From Nonomuraea typhae (GTDB lineage Bacteria > Actinomycetota > Actinomycetes > Streptosporangiales > Streptosporangiaceae), in NCBI RefSeq assembly GCF_009760925.1, contig NZ_VRLV01000009.1:124001-188000 (forward strand): 64,000 nt of DNA. Direction: 5' to 3'. The notes under the pieces are model-generated. The model ran no database searches, was not told where the DNA came from, and worked only from the letters and a program-made list of their open reading frames with translations. This document shows positions 23,685 to 32,048 of this stretch, in pieces. The position numbers were made by a program, and so were the translations under genes. Each line of letters starts with the position of its first letter. The stretch's first letter is position 1.

Positions 23685-25295
23685 ATGACCGCGGACACGT
23701 TCGCCGCCCTGCTCGCCGCGCGTGCCGATGACGATCGGGTGTCGCTCTACTACGGAGAGCAGGTCTGGTCCTGGCGGGAGCATGTGGCGCTGAGTCACCG
23801 GTATGCCCTTTGGGGGGCGTCGGCGGGGCATGTCGGGGTCCTGCTGGACAACGTGCCTGAGCTGGTCTTTCTGGTGGGCGGGGCGGCGCTGGGCGGGGCC
23901 GTGGTGGTCGCGCTCAATCCCACGCGGTCGCCGGTTGAGCTGGTTCGCGACGCTCGGGCCGCCGACGTGGGGCTGGTGGTGTGGGACGAGCCTTACGGGG
24001 AGGCCGCCCGGGCCATCGGGGCGGCGCTGGGCGTCCGGCTGGCGGCTGTGGAGGAGGTACGGCGGGCCGTTGCGGAGCCCTCTCGGTCTGAGCTCGGGGA
24101 CGCCGATCCCGGTGACCTGGTCATGCTGGTGTTCACCTCCGGGACGTCGTCGGGGCGGCCCAGGGCGGTGCGGGTCACGCAGCGGAAGCTCGCGGTTCCC
24201 GGGCTCTCGCTGGCGCGCATGCTCGGCCCCGAGGACGTCGCCTACTGCTCGATGCCGTTGTTCCACTCCGGGGCGATCATGGCGGCCTATGCGCCGGCGG
24301 TGGCGGCTGGGGCGGGGCTGGTGCTGCGGAGGCGGTTCTCGGCTTCGGGGCTGCTGCCGGATGTCCGGAAATATGGGTGCACGTATCTGCACTACGTCGG
24401 CAAGGCGCTCTCCTACGTGCTCGCCACCCCGGAGCTCGGTGACGACGCCGACAACCCGCTCAAACTGGCCTTCGGCAACGAAGGCAGCGCCACGGCCACC
24501 CGGCGGTTCGGGGAGCGGTTCGGGTGTTTCGTCATCGACGCGTTCGGGTCCACCGAGACGGCCGTCTCCATCACGCCCGATCCCTCGGGGCCGCCGGGGT
24601 GCCTGGGGAGGTTGCCGGAGGGGGTCGAGATCCGGGATCCGGTCACCGGGGAACGCTGTCCGCCGGCCGTACTGGAGGAGGGGCGGCTCGTGAACGCGGG
24701 CGAGGCCGTCGGGGAGCTCGTCAACGTCCGGGGGCTGGGGTTGTTCGACGGGTACTACAACGACCCGGAGGCCGATGCCGAGCGGATCCGGGAGGGTGCG
24801 TACTGGTCTGGCGACCTGGCCTATGCGGATAAAGAGGGATACGTCTTCTTCGCCGGCCGGGGCACCGAGCGGTTACGCGTGGACGGGGAGAACCTCGCGG
24901 TCGCCCCGATCGAGGCCGTGGCGCGGGAGGCGCCGGGTGTGCTGGAGGCGGCGGTGTATCCGGTGCCCGACTCGGCGGCGGGCGATCAGGTGATGCTGGC
25001 GCTCATCCCCGCCGGTCGGGAGTTCGACGTCACGGCTCTGGGCGCGTTCCTGGAGTCCCGCCAGGATCTGGGCATAAAAGCCATACCCCGATATATCCGG
25101 GTCTGCCGGGAGTTTCCCCTCACGCCTTCTCACAAGGTGATCAAGCGCCTCCTGGCCCGGCAAGCCTGGCACGCCACCACCGACCCCCTCTACCTGCGCA
25201 CGCCCACCGGCTACCGCCCGCTGACCGGCGACGACGTCGTGGAGATCGAGACCGAGTTCGCCCGGCACGGGCGGCGGCACCTCTTGGAGACCTGA
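23685..25295 (+). CDS. fadD17: Steroid side-chain acyl-CoA synthetase (FadD17-like)
   Basis: 536 residues from ATG 23685, chosen for the GTGGAGG site upstream (the frame is open from 23604). An AMP-forming ligase: P-loop motif FTSGTSSGRPRAVR, the DAFGSTE adenylate motif, YWSGDLAY, and a C-terminal lysine in SHKVIKR. Segments such as SMPLFHSGAIM, TYLHYVGKALSYVLATPEL and GYYNDPEADAERI match mycobacterial FadD17, which activates C5-side-chain steroid acids. First gene of a tightly overlapping operon, under a KstR-like box. Confidence 0.85.
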   Translation: MTADTFAALLAARADDDRVSLYYGEQVWSWREHVALSHRYALWGASAGHVGVLLDNVPELVFLVGGAALGGAVVVALNPTRSPVELVRDARAADVGLVVWDEPYGEAARAIGAALGVRLAAVEEVRRAVAEPSRSELGDADPGDLVMLVFTSGTSSGRPRAVRVTQRKLAVPGLSLARMLGPEDVAYCSMPLFHSGAIMAAYAPAVAAGAGLVLRRRFSASGLLPDVRKYGCTYLHYVGKALSYVLATPELGDDADNPLKLAFGNEGSATATRRFGERFGCFVIDAFGSTETAVSITPDPSGPPGCLGRLPEGVEIRDPVTGERCPPAVLEEGRLVNAGEAVGELVNVRGLGLFDGYYNDPEADAERIREGAYWSGDLAYADKEGYVFFAGRGTERLRVDGENLAVAPIEAVAREAPGVLEAAVYPVPDSAAGDQVMLALIPAGREFDVTALGAFLESRQDLGIKAIPRYIRVCREFPLTPSHKVIKRLLARQAWHATTDPLYLRTPTGYRPLTGDDVVEIETEFARHGRRHLLET

Positions 25296-26263
25296 TGGAT
25301 TTCGCCTTGGACGACACGCAGCAAGAGCTGCGCGAACTCGCCGTGGATCTGCTGGCCAGGGACGCCGGTGAGGACCGGCTCCGGGAGGCGGGCCTGCTCG
25401 GCGTCTGCCTGCCCGAGGAGGTGGGCGGCGCCGGGCTCGGCGCGGTCGGAATGGCGGTCGTGCTGCGCGAGATAGGCGCCCGCGACCTGCCCGCCCTGCC
25501 CGTCCTGGCCGCCTCACTGACGATCACCCGGTACGGCACGCGTGAGCAGCAGGCGCGCCTCGGCCAGGCCAGGGTGAGCACCGTGGCGCTGAAGGAGCCG
25601 GGCCGGGCGCCGGCCGACCCGCCGGAGACCCGTGCCCTCTACTCCGGCGGCTGGGCGCTGACCGGCCGCAAGTGCGCCGTGCCGTACGGAGCGGTGGCGG
25701 ACGTGGCGCTGGTCTCGGCGGCCGAGGGATTGTTCCTGGCCAGGCCCGATGAGGTGGTGCCGGAGTTCGCCTCGACGGGGGAGCCGCTGGCCACGCTGGT
25801 GTTCGACCGGACCCCGGCCGAGAAGGTCGCCGACGACGCCGAGGGCGCCCTGCTGATCTACATGACCGCGGTGGCCGCGCAGGCCAGTGGCGTCCTGGCC
25901 GGGGCGCTGGAGCTGACCAAGGACTACATCAAGACCAGGAAGCAGTTCGGCCGGTCGCTGGCGGAGTTCCAGGCGGTCACGATGCAGATCGCCGACGTCT
26001 ACATCGCCTCGCGGGCCCTGGACGTGGCGATGTGGTCGGCCGCCTGGGGCGTGGACAACCAGGGCCCCGCCGGGGACGTCGCCCTGGCCGCCTACCACGT
26101 CAGCGAGGCGTTCACGGCGTTGTTCACCTGCCAGCACCTGCACGGCGGCCTCGGCCTCGACGTCACCTACCCCCTGCACAAGAGCTTCGCGCACGCCAAG
26201 CACCTGTCCCATCTGCTCGGCGGCGCCGACGCCCAGCTGGACCTGATCGGAGCGCTCGCCTGA
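25295..26263 (+). CDS. chsE1: Acyl-CoA dehydrogenase, ChsE1/FadE28-type subunit
   Basis: 322 residues, shorter than a normal ACAD, as in FadE28; the ATG overlaps the stop of fadD17. ACAD features are DFALDDTQQELRELAVDLLA at the N-terminus and AQASGVLAGALELTKDYIKTRKQFGRSLAEFQAV in the C-terminal domain. The end (QHLHGGLGLDVTYPLHKSFAHAKHL) carries the FAD-binding Gly-rich loop. In the characterised ChsE1-ChsE2 heterotetramer only one subunit type supplies the catalytic Glu; the pair oxidises the three-carbon steroid side chain. The gene order chsE1-chsE2-chsH2-chsH1-ltp2 follows the mycobacterial igr operon. Confidence 0.87.
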   Translation: MDFALDDTQQELRELAVDLLARDAGEDRLREAGLLGVCLPEEVGGAGLGAVGMAVVLREIGARDLPALPVLAASLTITRYGTREQQARLGQARVSTVALKEPGRAPADPPETRALYSGGWALTGRKCAVPYGAVADVALVSAAEGLFLARPDEVVPEFASTGEPLATLVFDRTPAEKVADDAEGALLIYMTAVAAQASGVLAGALELTKDYIKTRKQFGRSLAEFQAVTMQIADVYIASRALDVAMWSAAWGVDNQGPAGDVALAAYHVSEAFTALFTCQHLHGGLGLDVTYPLHKSFAHAKHLSHLLGGADAQLDLIGALA

Positions 26264-27417
26264 TGCTGATCGACCTCATCCCCGAGCAGAAGCGGTTGCG
26301 GGACGAGCTGCGCGCCTACTTCCACGCCTGTCTCACCGGCGACGACCGCAAGAAGATCGCCGAAGACCCGTTCGGCGAGGCGTACATGGAGCACTGCCGC
26401 CGCCTCGGCCGCGACGGCAAGCTCGGCCTCGGCTGGCCCAAGGAGTACGGTGGCGCCGGCTACGGACCCCTCGAACAGCAGATCTTCGCCAACGAGATCG
26501 CCCGGGCCGGCGTGCCGTACCCGATCATCACCGTGCAGACGGTCGGTCCCACGCTGATGCAGTACGGCACGGCGGCGCAGAAGGAGTTCTTCCTGCCGCG
26601 CATCCTGGCGGGCGAATGCCACTTCGCCATCGGCTACAGCGAGCCGGAGGCGGGCACGGACCTGGCCTCGCTGCGGACCACGGCGGTGCTCGACGGCGAC
26701 CACTACGTGGTCAACGGGCAGAAGGTGTTCACCTCGGGCGCCCACTACGCCCAGTACATCTGGCTGGCGGCGCGGACGAACCCCCAGGCCAAGAAGCACA
26801 AGGGCATCACCATGATGATCGCCGCCACGGAGGACCCCGGGTTCTCGTGGACGCCGATCGTCACCATGGACGGCCGGCACCACACGAACGCCACGTATTA
26901 CCAGGACGTACGGGTGCCGGTGGACATGGTCGTGGGCGAGGTGGACAAGGGCTGGGACCTCATCGTCAACCAGCTCAACCACGAGCGCGTGACGCTGGGC
27001 CCGGCCGGGAACCTCGGGCAGACGTATGACCGGTTCCTGGCCTGGGCCCGCAGGACCGGCAACGACACGCACCCTGACGTGCGACGGGCACTGGGCCGCG
27101 TGTGGGCATATTTCCGGACGAACGAGCTGCTGAACTGGCAGGTCGCGGCCAACATGGACCTCGGCTGGCTGGGGGCGCCCGACGCGTCCGCCACCAAGAT
27201 CTACGGGTCGGAGCGGATGCAGGAGATCGGGCGGATCGTCGGCGACATCCTGGCGCGCTTCGGCGACCCCGCCGACCCGGAGACGGCCGAGCTGCTCGAT
27301 CGGCTGGACCATGGGGTGAAGGGGGCCGTGGTGCTGACGTTCGGGGGCGGGGTCAACGAGGTGCAGCGGGAACTGATCGCGATGCTGGGCCTGAGCCTCC
27401 CGAGGCCGCCCCGATGA
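26263..27417 (+). CDS. chsE2: Acyl-CoA dehydrogenase, ChsE2/FadE29-type subunit
   Basis: 384 residues, ATG inside the stop of chsE1. A full-length ACAD: substrate and FAD contacts in CHFAIGYSEPEAGTDLASLRT, the conserved VNGQKVFTSGAHYAQYIWLAART segment, and LNHERVTLGP at the start of the C-terminal helical domain. It matches FadE29, partner of FadE28 in the alpha2beta2 steroid side-chain dehydrogenase. The stop overlaps the ATG of chsH2, so the subunits are translationally coupled. Confidence 0.88.
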   Translation: MLIDLIPEQKRLRDELRAYFHACLTGDDRKKIAEDPFGEAYMEHCRRLGRDGKLGLGWPKEYGGAGYGPLEQQIFANEIARAGVPYPIITVQTVGPTLMQYGTAAQKEFFLPRILAGECHFAIGYSEPEAGTDLASLRTTAVLDGDHYVVNGQKVFTSGAHYAQYIWLAARTNPQAKKHKGITMMIAATEDPGFSWTPIVTMDGRHHTNATYYQDVRVPVDMVVGEVDKGWDLIVNQLNHERVTLGPAGNLGQTYDRFLAWARRTGNDTHPDVRRALGRVWAYFRTNELLNWQVAANMDLGWLGAPDASATKIYGSERMQEIGRIVGDILARFGDPADPETAELLDRLDHGVKGAVVLTFGGGVNEVQRELIAMLGLSLPRPPR

Positions 27418-28448
27418 CCCCCGACCAGCACACGCCCGGCCAACCCGACCGGCACGCGCCCGATCGGCACGCGCCCGATCGGCACGCACCCGACCGGCAC
27501 GCGCCCGATCGGCACGCACCCGACCGGCACGCACCCGGCGAGCCCGACGCGTCCGGCGAGCGTCTTCGGGCGTTGGCCGAGCGGCAGATCGCGGCCGGGG
27601 AGCTGCGTGGGCTGCCTGCCGCCGATCCGGTCAACGAGGCGATGATCCGGCACTGGCTGGACGCCATGGGTGATCGGAACCCGCTTTATCTCGACAAAGG
27701 GGTGGCACCTCCGGCCATGGCGCAGGTGTGGACGATGGGCGGCGTCAGGAGGGACGGGCGGGATCGGTCGCCGGTGGACGAGGTGCTGGCCGAGCTGGAC
27801 TCCCAGGGGTTCACGGGCGTGGTGGCGACCAACTGCGAGCAGACGTATCACCGCTATGCCCGCCTGGGCGACCTGCTGACCCCGGCCACGCGGTTCACGA
27901 GTCTGGCGGGGCCCAAGAAAACCGCGCTCGGCGAAGGATATTTCGCCACATGGAATGTCACGTGGTACGACCAGTTCGATGAGCCGGTGGCAGAGATGCT
28001 CTTCCGGATCCTGAAATTTCGCCCAGCACCCAAGAAAGCACCGAAGAAGTCCTATCCCCTGAAACCGGCCATCAACCGGGACACCCAGTTCTTTTGGGAT
28101 GGCGTCCACCAGCGTGAATTGCGCATCCAAAGCTGCGCCGACTGCGGCGAACTCCGCCACCCCCCGGGCCCGGTCTGCCCCGCCTGCCGTTCCACGAACA
28201 GGAGCTACGCGGTCGTCAGCGGCGACGGAACCGTTTACAGCTACGTCGTCCACCACAATCCTCCGGTTCCAGGACGCGACACACCATATGTCGTAGCCGT
28301 CGTGGAACTCCGGGAAGGTGTGCGAATTGTGGGTAACATTGTGGACTGTCCGGTTGAATCGGTGGGTATCGGTATGACGGTGCGGACAACGTATCGCGCA
28401 ATGGATGACGAACTGACCCTTCCGATGTGGACGCCACGGGAGTCATGA
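27414..28448 (+). CDS. chsH2: Steroid enoyl-CoA hydratase subunit ChsH2 (MaoC-like plus DUF35)
   Basis: 344 residues from ATG 27414. The N-terminal half is MaoC-like (DPVNEAMIRHWLDAMGDRNPLY, FTGVVATNCEQTYHRYARLGD). The C-terminal third is a DUF35/OB domain with a zinc ribbon CADC...CPAC (28135-28190) and VVHHNPPVPGRDTPYVVAVVEL. In mycobacteria ChsH1-ChsH2 hydrates the steroid enoyl-CoA, and the DUF35 domain docks the aldolase Ltp2. Unusual here: residues ~12-42 are about six tandem DRHAP units, encoded by a 15-bp tandem repeat. Confidence 0.87.
   Translation: MTPDQHTPGQPDRHAPDRHAPDRHAPDRHAPDRHAPDRHAPGEPDASGERLRALAERQIAAGELRGLPAADPVNEAMIRHWLDAMGDRNPLYLDKGVAPPAMAQVWTMGGVRRDGRDRSPVDEVLAELDSQGFTGVVATNCEQTYHRYARLGDLLTPATRFTSLAGPKKTALGEGYFATWNVTWYDQFDEPVAEMLFRILKFRPAPKKAPKKSYPLKPAINRDTQFFWDGVHQRELRIQSCADCGELRHPPGPVCPACRSTNRSYAVVSGDGTVYSYVVHHNPPVPGRDTPYVVAVVELREGVRIVGNIVDCPVESVGIGMTVRTTYRAMDDELTLPMWTPRES
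27447..27536 (+). repeat. 15-bp tandem repeat encoding DRHAP units in chsH2
   Basis: Six copies of a unit like GACCGGCACGCGCCC, alternating GACCGG/GATCGG and GCGCCC/GCACCC, encode (DRHAP)6 near the N-terminus of ChsH2. The third-base variation suggests expansion of a multi-unit block. Confidence 0.85.
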
Positions 28449-28855
28449 TGCGGACGTTGACCGGTGAGGAGATCAAGGTCGGGACATCCCTGCCCGAACT
28501 GGCCATCAGCCTCACCCCTACCCTGGTGATCTCGAGCGCGATCGCCACCATGGACTTCACCCCCGTCCACCACGACGTCGAACTCGCCCGCGCCCAGGGA
28601 TCCCAGGACATCTTCCTCAACATCCTGACCACCATGGGCCTGGTCGAACGCTTCGTCACCGACTGGGCCGGCCCCGAGGCGCTGGTCCGCAAGATCAACG
28701 TGAAGCTGGGGGTTCCGGCCTACGCGGGCGACCTGCTCACGCTGTCCGGCTCGGTGATCGCCCGCGAGGACGACACGTTCACGGTGGACGTCCGCGGCCA
28801 GGTCTCCCTGGGCAACCACGCAACCGGCGCCGTAACCATCACCCTCCCCACCTGA
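28445..28855 (+). CDS. chsH1: Steroid enoyl-CoA hydratase subunit ChsH1 (MaoC-like)
   Basis: 136 residues from ATG 28445 (a second ATG follows directly), overlapping the chsH2 stop. A single hot-dog MaoC domain with the hydratase motif at its start (TMDFTPVHHDVELARAQG), which supplies the catalytic Asp/His, and the conserved FLNILTTMGLVERFVTDWAGPEALVRKINVKLGVPAYAGDLLTL stretch. It pairs with ChsH2 as the catalytic half of the steroid side-chain hydratase. A hairpin and a dispersed repeat follow it. Confidence 0.88.
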   Translation: MMRTLTGEEIKVGTSLPELAISLTPTLVISSAIATMDFTPVHHDVELARAQGSQDIFLNILTTMGLVERFVTDWAGPEALVRKINVKLGVPAYAGDLLTLSGSVIAREDDTFTVDVRGQVSLGNHATGAVTITLPT

Positions 28856-28888
28856 CGGCCTCTGGTCCGACCGTCCTGCTGAACCTCC

Positions 28889-28910
28889 CGCACGGTCCTC
28901 TCGCCGTGCG
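28889..28910 (+). terminator. Hairpin after chsH1
   Basis: CGCACGG and CCGTGCG pair around an 8-nt loop, 33 bp after the stop of chsH1. There is no U-tract, which is common for actinobacterial terminators. It could separate ltp2 from the rest of the operon. Confidence 0.4.
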
Positions 28911-28930
28911 TATCCCTCCCGGCCCCACGA

Positions 28931-29026
28931 TTACGGCGGAGCCGCCCCACCACCACCCGCCGACGCGGGCGGGCGCCGGTCGGGGGGATCGCTTCTCACG
29001 TCGGACGTGGTGCCCGCCGCCACGGC
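28931..29026 (+). repeat. ~95-bp dispersed repeat, copy B
   Basis: Inverted counterpart of 22716-22810. It sits between chsH1 and ltp2, in the same sense as both genes, ending 27 bp before the ltp2 start. Copy A likewise follows a gene in sense. Confidence 0.75.
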
Positions 29027-29053
29027 CCGCCTTCACCACCTAAGGGGTCTGTC

Positions 29054-30211
29054 GTGAACGCTGCCATCGCCGGGATCGGCGCCACCGAATTCAGCAAGGA
29101 ATCGGGCCGGTCGGAGCTGCGGCTGGCCGCTGAGGCCGTGTTCGCCGCCCTGGACGACGCCGGCCTCTCCCCGGCCGACGTGGACGGCATGGTGACCTAC
29201 ACCCAGGACAGCAACCAGGAGATCGCCGTCGCCCGCGAGGTGGGGATCGGCGACCTGGACTTCTTCTCCCGGGTCCACTACGGCGGCGGCGCGGCCTGCG
29301 GCACGGTCATGCACGCCGCCATGGCCGTGGCCACGGGGATGGCGCGGACGGTCGTCTGCTACCGGGCCTTCAACGAACGCTCCGGCCGGCGCTTCGGGCA
29401 GCCGGACGCCCGGCTGGGCGGGGAGCCGTCCTCGCAGGGGCTGGAGATGAGCTGGCACGTGCCGTACGGACTGATGACGCCGGCGGCGTGGGTTGCCATG
29501 TTCGCCCGCCGGTACATGCACGTCTACGGCGCCACCTCCGAGGACTTCGGCAGGGTCGCCGTCGCGATGCGGCGGCACGCGGCCACCAACCCGGCCGCCT
29601 GGTTCCACGGGCGGCCGATCACGCTGGCCGACCATCAGGCGTCCAAGTGGATCGTGGAGCCGCTGCACTTGCTGGACTGCTGCCAGGAGAGCGACGGGGC
29701 GGTGGCGCTGGTGGTGACGTCCGAGGAGCGGGCGCGGGACCTGCGGCGCTCGCCGGCGGTGATCGCGGCGGCGGCCCAGGGGTCGGGGGCCGGGCAGATG
29801 ATGATGACCAGCTACTACCGGGATGACATGACCGGGTTGCCGGAGATGGGGGTGGTCGGGCGGCGGCTGTGGGAGCGGTCCGGGCTGAGGCCGGGGGATG
29901 TTCAGACGGCCATTCTGTATGACCACTTCACGCCGTTCGTGCTGACGCAGCTGGAGGAGCTGGGGTTCTGCGGACGGGGGGAGGCGGCCGGGTTCGTGCG
30001 GGACGCCGGGATCGAGCTGGATGGTCGGTTGCCGGTGAACCCGCATGGAGGGCAGCTCGGGGAGGCGTACATCCACGGGATGAACGGCATCGCCGAGGCG
30101 GTCCGGCAGGTCAGGGGGACCTCGGTCAACCAGGTGAAGGACGTCGCGAACGTCCTGGTCACCGCAGGCACCGGGGTGCCCACGAGCGGCCTCATCCTGT
30201 CGGCGGGCTGA
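29054..30211 (+). CDS. ltp2: Steroid side-chain aldolase Ltp2 (thiolase-like)
   Basis: 385 residues, GTG start. A SCP-x/thiolase-fold lipid-transfer protein lacking the thiolase Cys pair: IAGIGATEFSKESGRSELRLAAEAV at the start, YGGGAACGTVMHAAMAV, AILYDHFTPFVLTQLEELGFC and NPHGGQLGEAYIHGMNGIAEAV near the end. The tyrosines in YDHFTPF and YIHGMNG correspond to the residues implicated in retro-aldol cleavage by Ltp2, which releases propionyl-CoA and leaves the 17-keto steroid. Ltp2 works bound to the DUF35 domain of ChsH2. A 198-bp gap with a hairpin and repeat copy B precedes it. Confidence 0.87.
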   Translation: MNAAIAGIGATEFSKESGRSELRLAAEAVFAALDDAGLSPADVDGMVTYTQDSNQEIAVAREVGIGDLDFFSRVHYGGGAACGTVMHAAMAVATGMARTVVCYRAFNERSGRRFGQPDARLGGEPSSQGLEMSWHVPYGLMTPAAWVAMFARRYMHVYGATSEDFGRVAVAMRRHAATNPAAWFHGRPITLADHQASKWIVEPLHLLDCCQESDGAVALVVTSEERARDLRRSPAVIAAAAQGSGAGQMMMTSYYRDDMTGLPEMGVVGRRLWERSGLRPGDVQTAILYDHFTPFVLTQLEELGFCGRGEAAGFVRDAGIELDGRLPVNPHGGQLGEAYIHGMNGIAEAVRQVRGTSVNQVKDVANVLVTAGTGVPTSGLILSAG

Positions 30212-30236
30212 CCCGCTCGCCCCCCTTTGGCAGAGG

Positions 30237-31823
30237 TCAGGGGGAACCGATGCCGGGGACCGCGAAGAAGACCAGCATGGCGATGAGCACGCAGATGACG
30301 AACCCGGCCAGCTCCCACACCCAGTCGCGGGGTTTGCGTTGCTTGCGCTTCCTGGGGCGCTTCTTCGTGGCGCGAGCCGTCTGCCGGGATCCTGCAGGCG
30401 TCCGCTTGGCCGGGGCCTTGAGGGCGTCTTCGGCGGGGGTTTCCGGCGCGGCGCCGGTCAGGCCGGTGGCGGAAGGGAACCGGCCGGGTGCGGAGGCGGG
30501 CAGGCCGGGTGCGGGGTGGGCATGGCCGGGTGCGGAGGGCTGGACGGGCGCGGATGCGGGGCGGGTCAGTTCGTGGTAGGCGGCGCCGGCGTCCCAGGTG
30601 TCCGGGTCTGGGTGGTCCGGTTCGGCCGGGTCGAGGTCGGGGTCGCCGGCGGCCAGGATGTCGGCGGGCATGGGCAGCCGGTAGACGGGCTCGTCGGCGG
30701 GCTTGCGGGGCGGCCTGGTGTAGGGCAGGAAGGCGGAGAAGGGCTCGTCCTGCCCGGGTCGCGCCGCGCCCGGCCCGGATGCGGGTGGCTGGTCCTGCCG
30801 GGAGCTGTGGACCAGCACGTCGCCGGGCGCGGGCAGATCGAGGGGCGGCAGCACGTCGGTGGGCGGGTCGTCCAGCACGTCGGCGGGCGTCGGGGCCGAC
30901 AACATGGAGCCGCTCCTGGGCGGCAGCCCGTCCCGCACCCTGGGCCGGGGAGGCAGGCCCTCTTCCCCGACGGAGAAGTCGGCGCCCTCGGAGGCGACGG
31001 AGGACGCGGGGCCGGGGGGCGGGAACGCGGGGAAGGTGGGCAGGGCGCCGTCGCGGAGGCGGGGCATGGGGGCCGTGGTCGCGTCGTGGGGAGCCCGGCC
31101 TGACGGTGGGGTCAGGAGGTCGGTGGGGAAGATGCCGGTGGCCGTGCGAGGGTCCGTGTCGGCCAGGGGCTGCGGCCACCGGGGCGGCGCCGGCCAGAGG
31201 GGCTTGACGAACAGCGGCGCGGCGGTAGCCGTACGGGAGCCGGCGACGTGCACCCGCAGCGAGGCGGGCGGCGCGGGCCACGGGAGGCGGCACAGGATGT
31301 CGCGCAGCGGTGCGACCGCCAGGGCGCCGCAGACGTCGGCGACAGGCGCGGGCAGGCGGGAGCCCACCGAGGCCAGGGCGGTGGAGAGCGACCGGCGGAA
31401 GCAGTGGGCGGCGCTCATGGCCAGTTCTTCTGCGGTGTCCTGCGCGACTTCCAGGACCCAGGCCAGCTCGGCCCGAGTGAGGCCGCAGACCTCGACCAGC
31501 AGGAGGACCTCGCGCTGGTGGGGGCGGAGTTCGCGCAGGGCGCGCTCGACCAGCGCGGAGGCGGGGTCGGTAAGCGGGTCGACGAGCGGCGGGGAGTACA
31601 CGACGTCGCGCCGCTGGATCTCGCGCCGGGCGAAGGCGTAGAGGGCGGCGCGGGGTGGCGGCTGCGCGGGCACGCTGGAGAGCACCGCGACGAGCGTGTA
31701 CCCGGCGGCGCCTGGGTCGCCGAGCTGGTCCGCGCAGTACGCGAACAGCCCGGTGGCGTGACGGTCGTAGAGCTCGGCGATCAGGGTGGTGCGAGCGCGC
31801 TGATCGGTGAGCGGCTGGGTCAC
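30237..31823 (-). CDS. Sigma-70-like protein with Pro-rich linker and C-terminal membrane anchor
   Basis: 528 residues from GTG 31823, preferred because AGAGGA precedes it; the frame is open to TTG 31871. The N-terminal ~150 residues resemble an ECF sigma factor: ELYDRHATGLFAYCADQLGD (region 2) and LRELRPHQREVLLLVEVCGLTRAELAWVLEV (region 4). A ~300-residue Pro/Ala/Asp-rich segment follows. The last ~50 residues are a basic stretch (KKRPRKRKQRK) and one hydrophobic helix (ELAGFVICVLIAMLVFFAVPG). It would be tethered to the membrane with the sigma-like domain in the cytoplasm. No anti-sigma gene is adjacent, and DNA binding by the degenerate domain is uncertain. Confidence 0.75.
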   Translation of the reverse strand: MTQPLTDQRARTTLIAELYDRHATGLFAYCADQLGDPGAAGYTLVAVLSSVPAQPPPRAALYAFARREIQRRDVVYSPPLVDPLTDPASALVERALRELRPHQREVLLLVEVCGLTRAELAWVLEVAQDTAEELAMSAAHCFRRSLSTALASVGSRLPAPVADVCGALAVAPLRDILCRLPWPAPPASLRVHVAGSRTATAAPLFVKPLWPAPPRWPQPLADTDPRTATGIFPTDLLTPPSGRAPHDATTAPMPRLRDGALPTFPAFPPPGPASSVASEGADFSVGEEGLPPRPRVRDGLPPRSGSMLSAPTPADVLDDPPTDVLPPLDLPAPGDVLVHSSRQDQPPASGPGAARPGQDEPFSAFLPYTRPPRKPADEPVYRLPMPADILAAGDPDLDPAEPDHPDPDTWDAGAAYHELTRPASAPVQPSAPGHAHPAPGLPASAPGRFPSATGLTGAAPETPAEDALKAPAKRTPAGSRQTARATKKRPRKRKQRKPRDWVWELAGFVICVLIAMLVFFAVPGIGSP

Positions 31824-31864
31824 TGGGCCGGATCCTCTGGTGGACATGCGGGAGGGAGGACGTG

Positions 31865-31880
31865 TTGGCAATCATGCCAA
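31865..31880. promoter_or_regulatory. TTGGCA-N4-TGCCAA palindrome in a divergent promoter region
   Basis: A perfect 6-bp inverted repeat spaced by four bases, in the AT-richer region between the divergent sigma-like gene and the osmoprotectant operon. It may be an operator; no regulator is assigned. Confidence 0.4.
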
Positions 31881-31958
31881 GTTTTACCAGTGCCGCGCAC
31901 TATTAGATCGGCATTTGATATGAATTCTCCCTGGTAGGTGAACCGTTTAAGCCGAGCC

Positions 31959-31983
31959 CGATGGGACAGAACCGGTCCCATCG
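31959..31983 (+). other. Leader hairpin 1 of the osmoprotectant operon
   Basis: CGATGGGAC and GTCCCATCG pair perfectly (9 bp) around a 7-nt loop, about 80 bp before the first start codon. Confidence 0.5.
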
Positions 31984-32019
31984 CCGTAGTGTGAGGGTCG
32001 CAAGAGATCATGCGGCGGA

Positions 32020-32048
32020 CGTGGCAGGGGGGCTGCGGTCCTGCCACG
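32020..32048 (+). other. Leader hairpin 2, next to the opuCA ribosome-binding site
   Basis: CGTGGCAGG and CCTGCCACG pair perfectly (9 bp) around an 11-nt loop. The 3' arm ends 3 bases before GGAAGG, the ribosome-binding site of the GTG at 32064. Confidence 0.5.

Noticed and set aside
27447..27536. Short-period repeat array as a possible CRISPR
   Set aside because: Units are 15 bp, contiguous without spacers and in frame within chsH2.
29902..31875. 657-codon frame overlapping ltp2 and the sigma-like gene
   Set aside because: Arg/Pro/Ala-rich shadow; the parallel frame has sigma regions and a membrane helix, and ltp2 is well supported.
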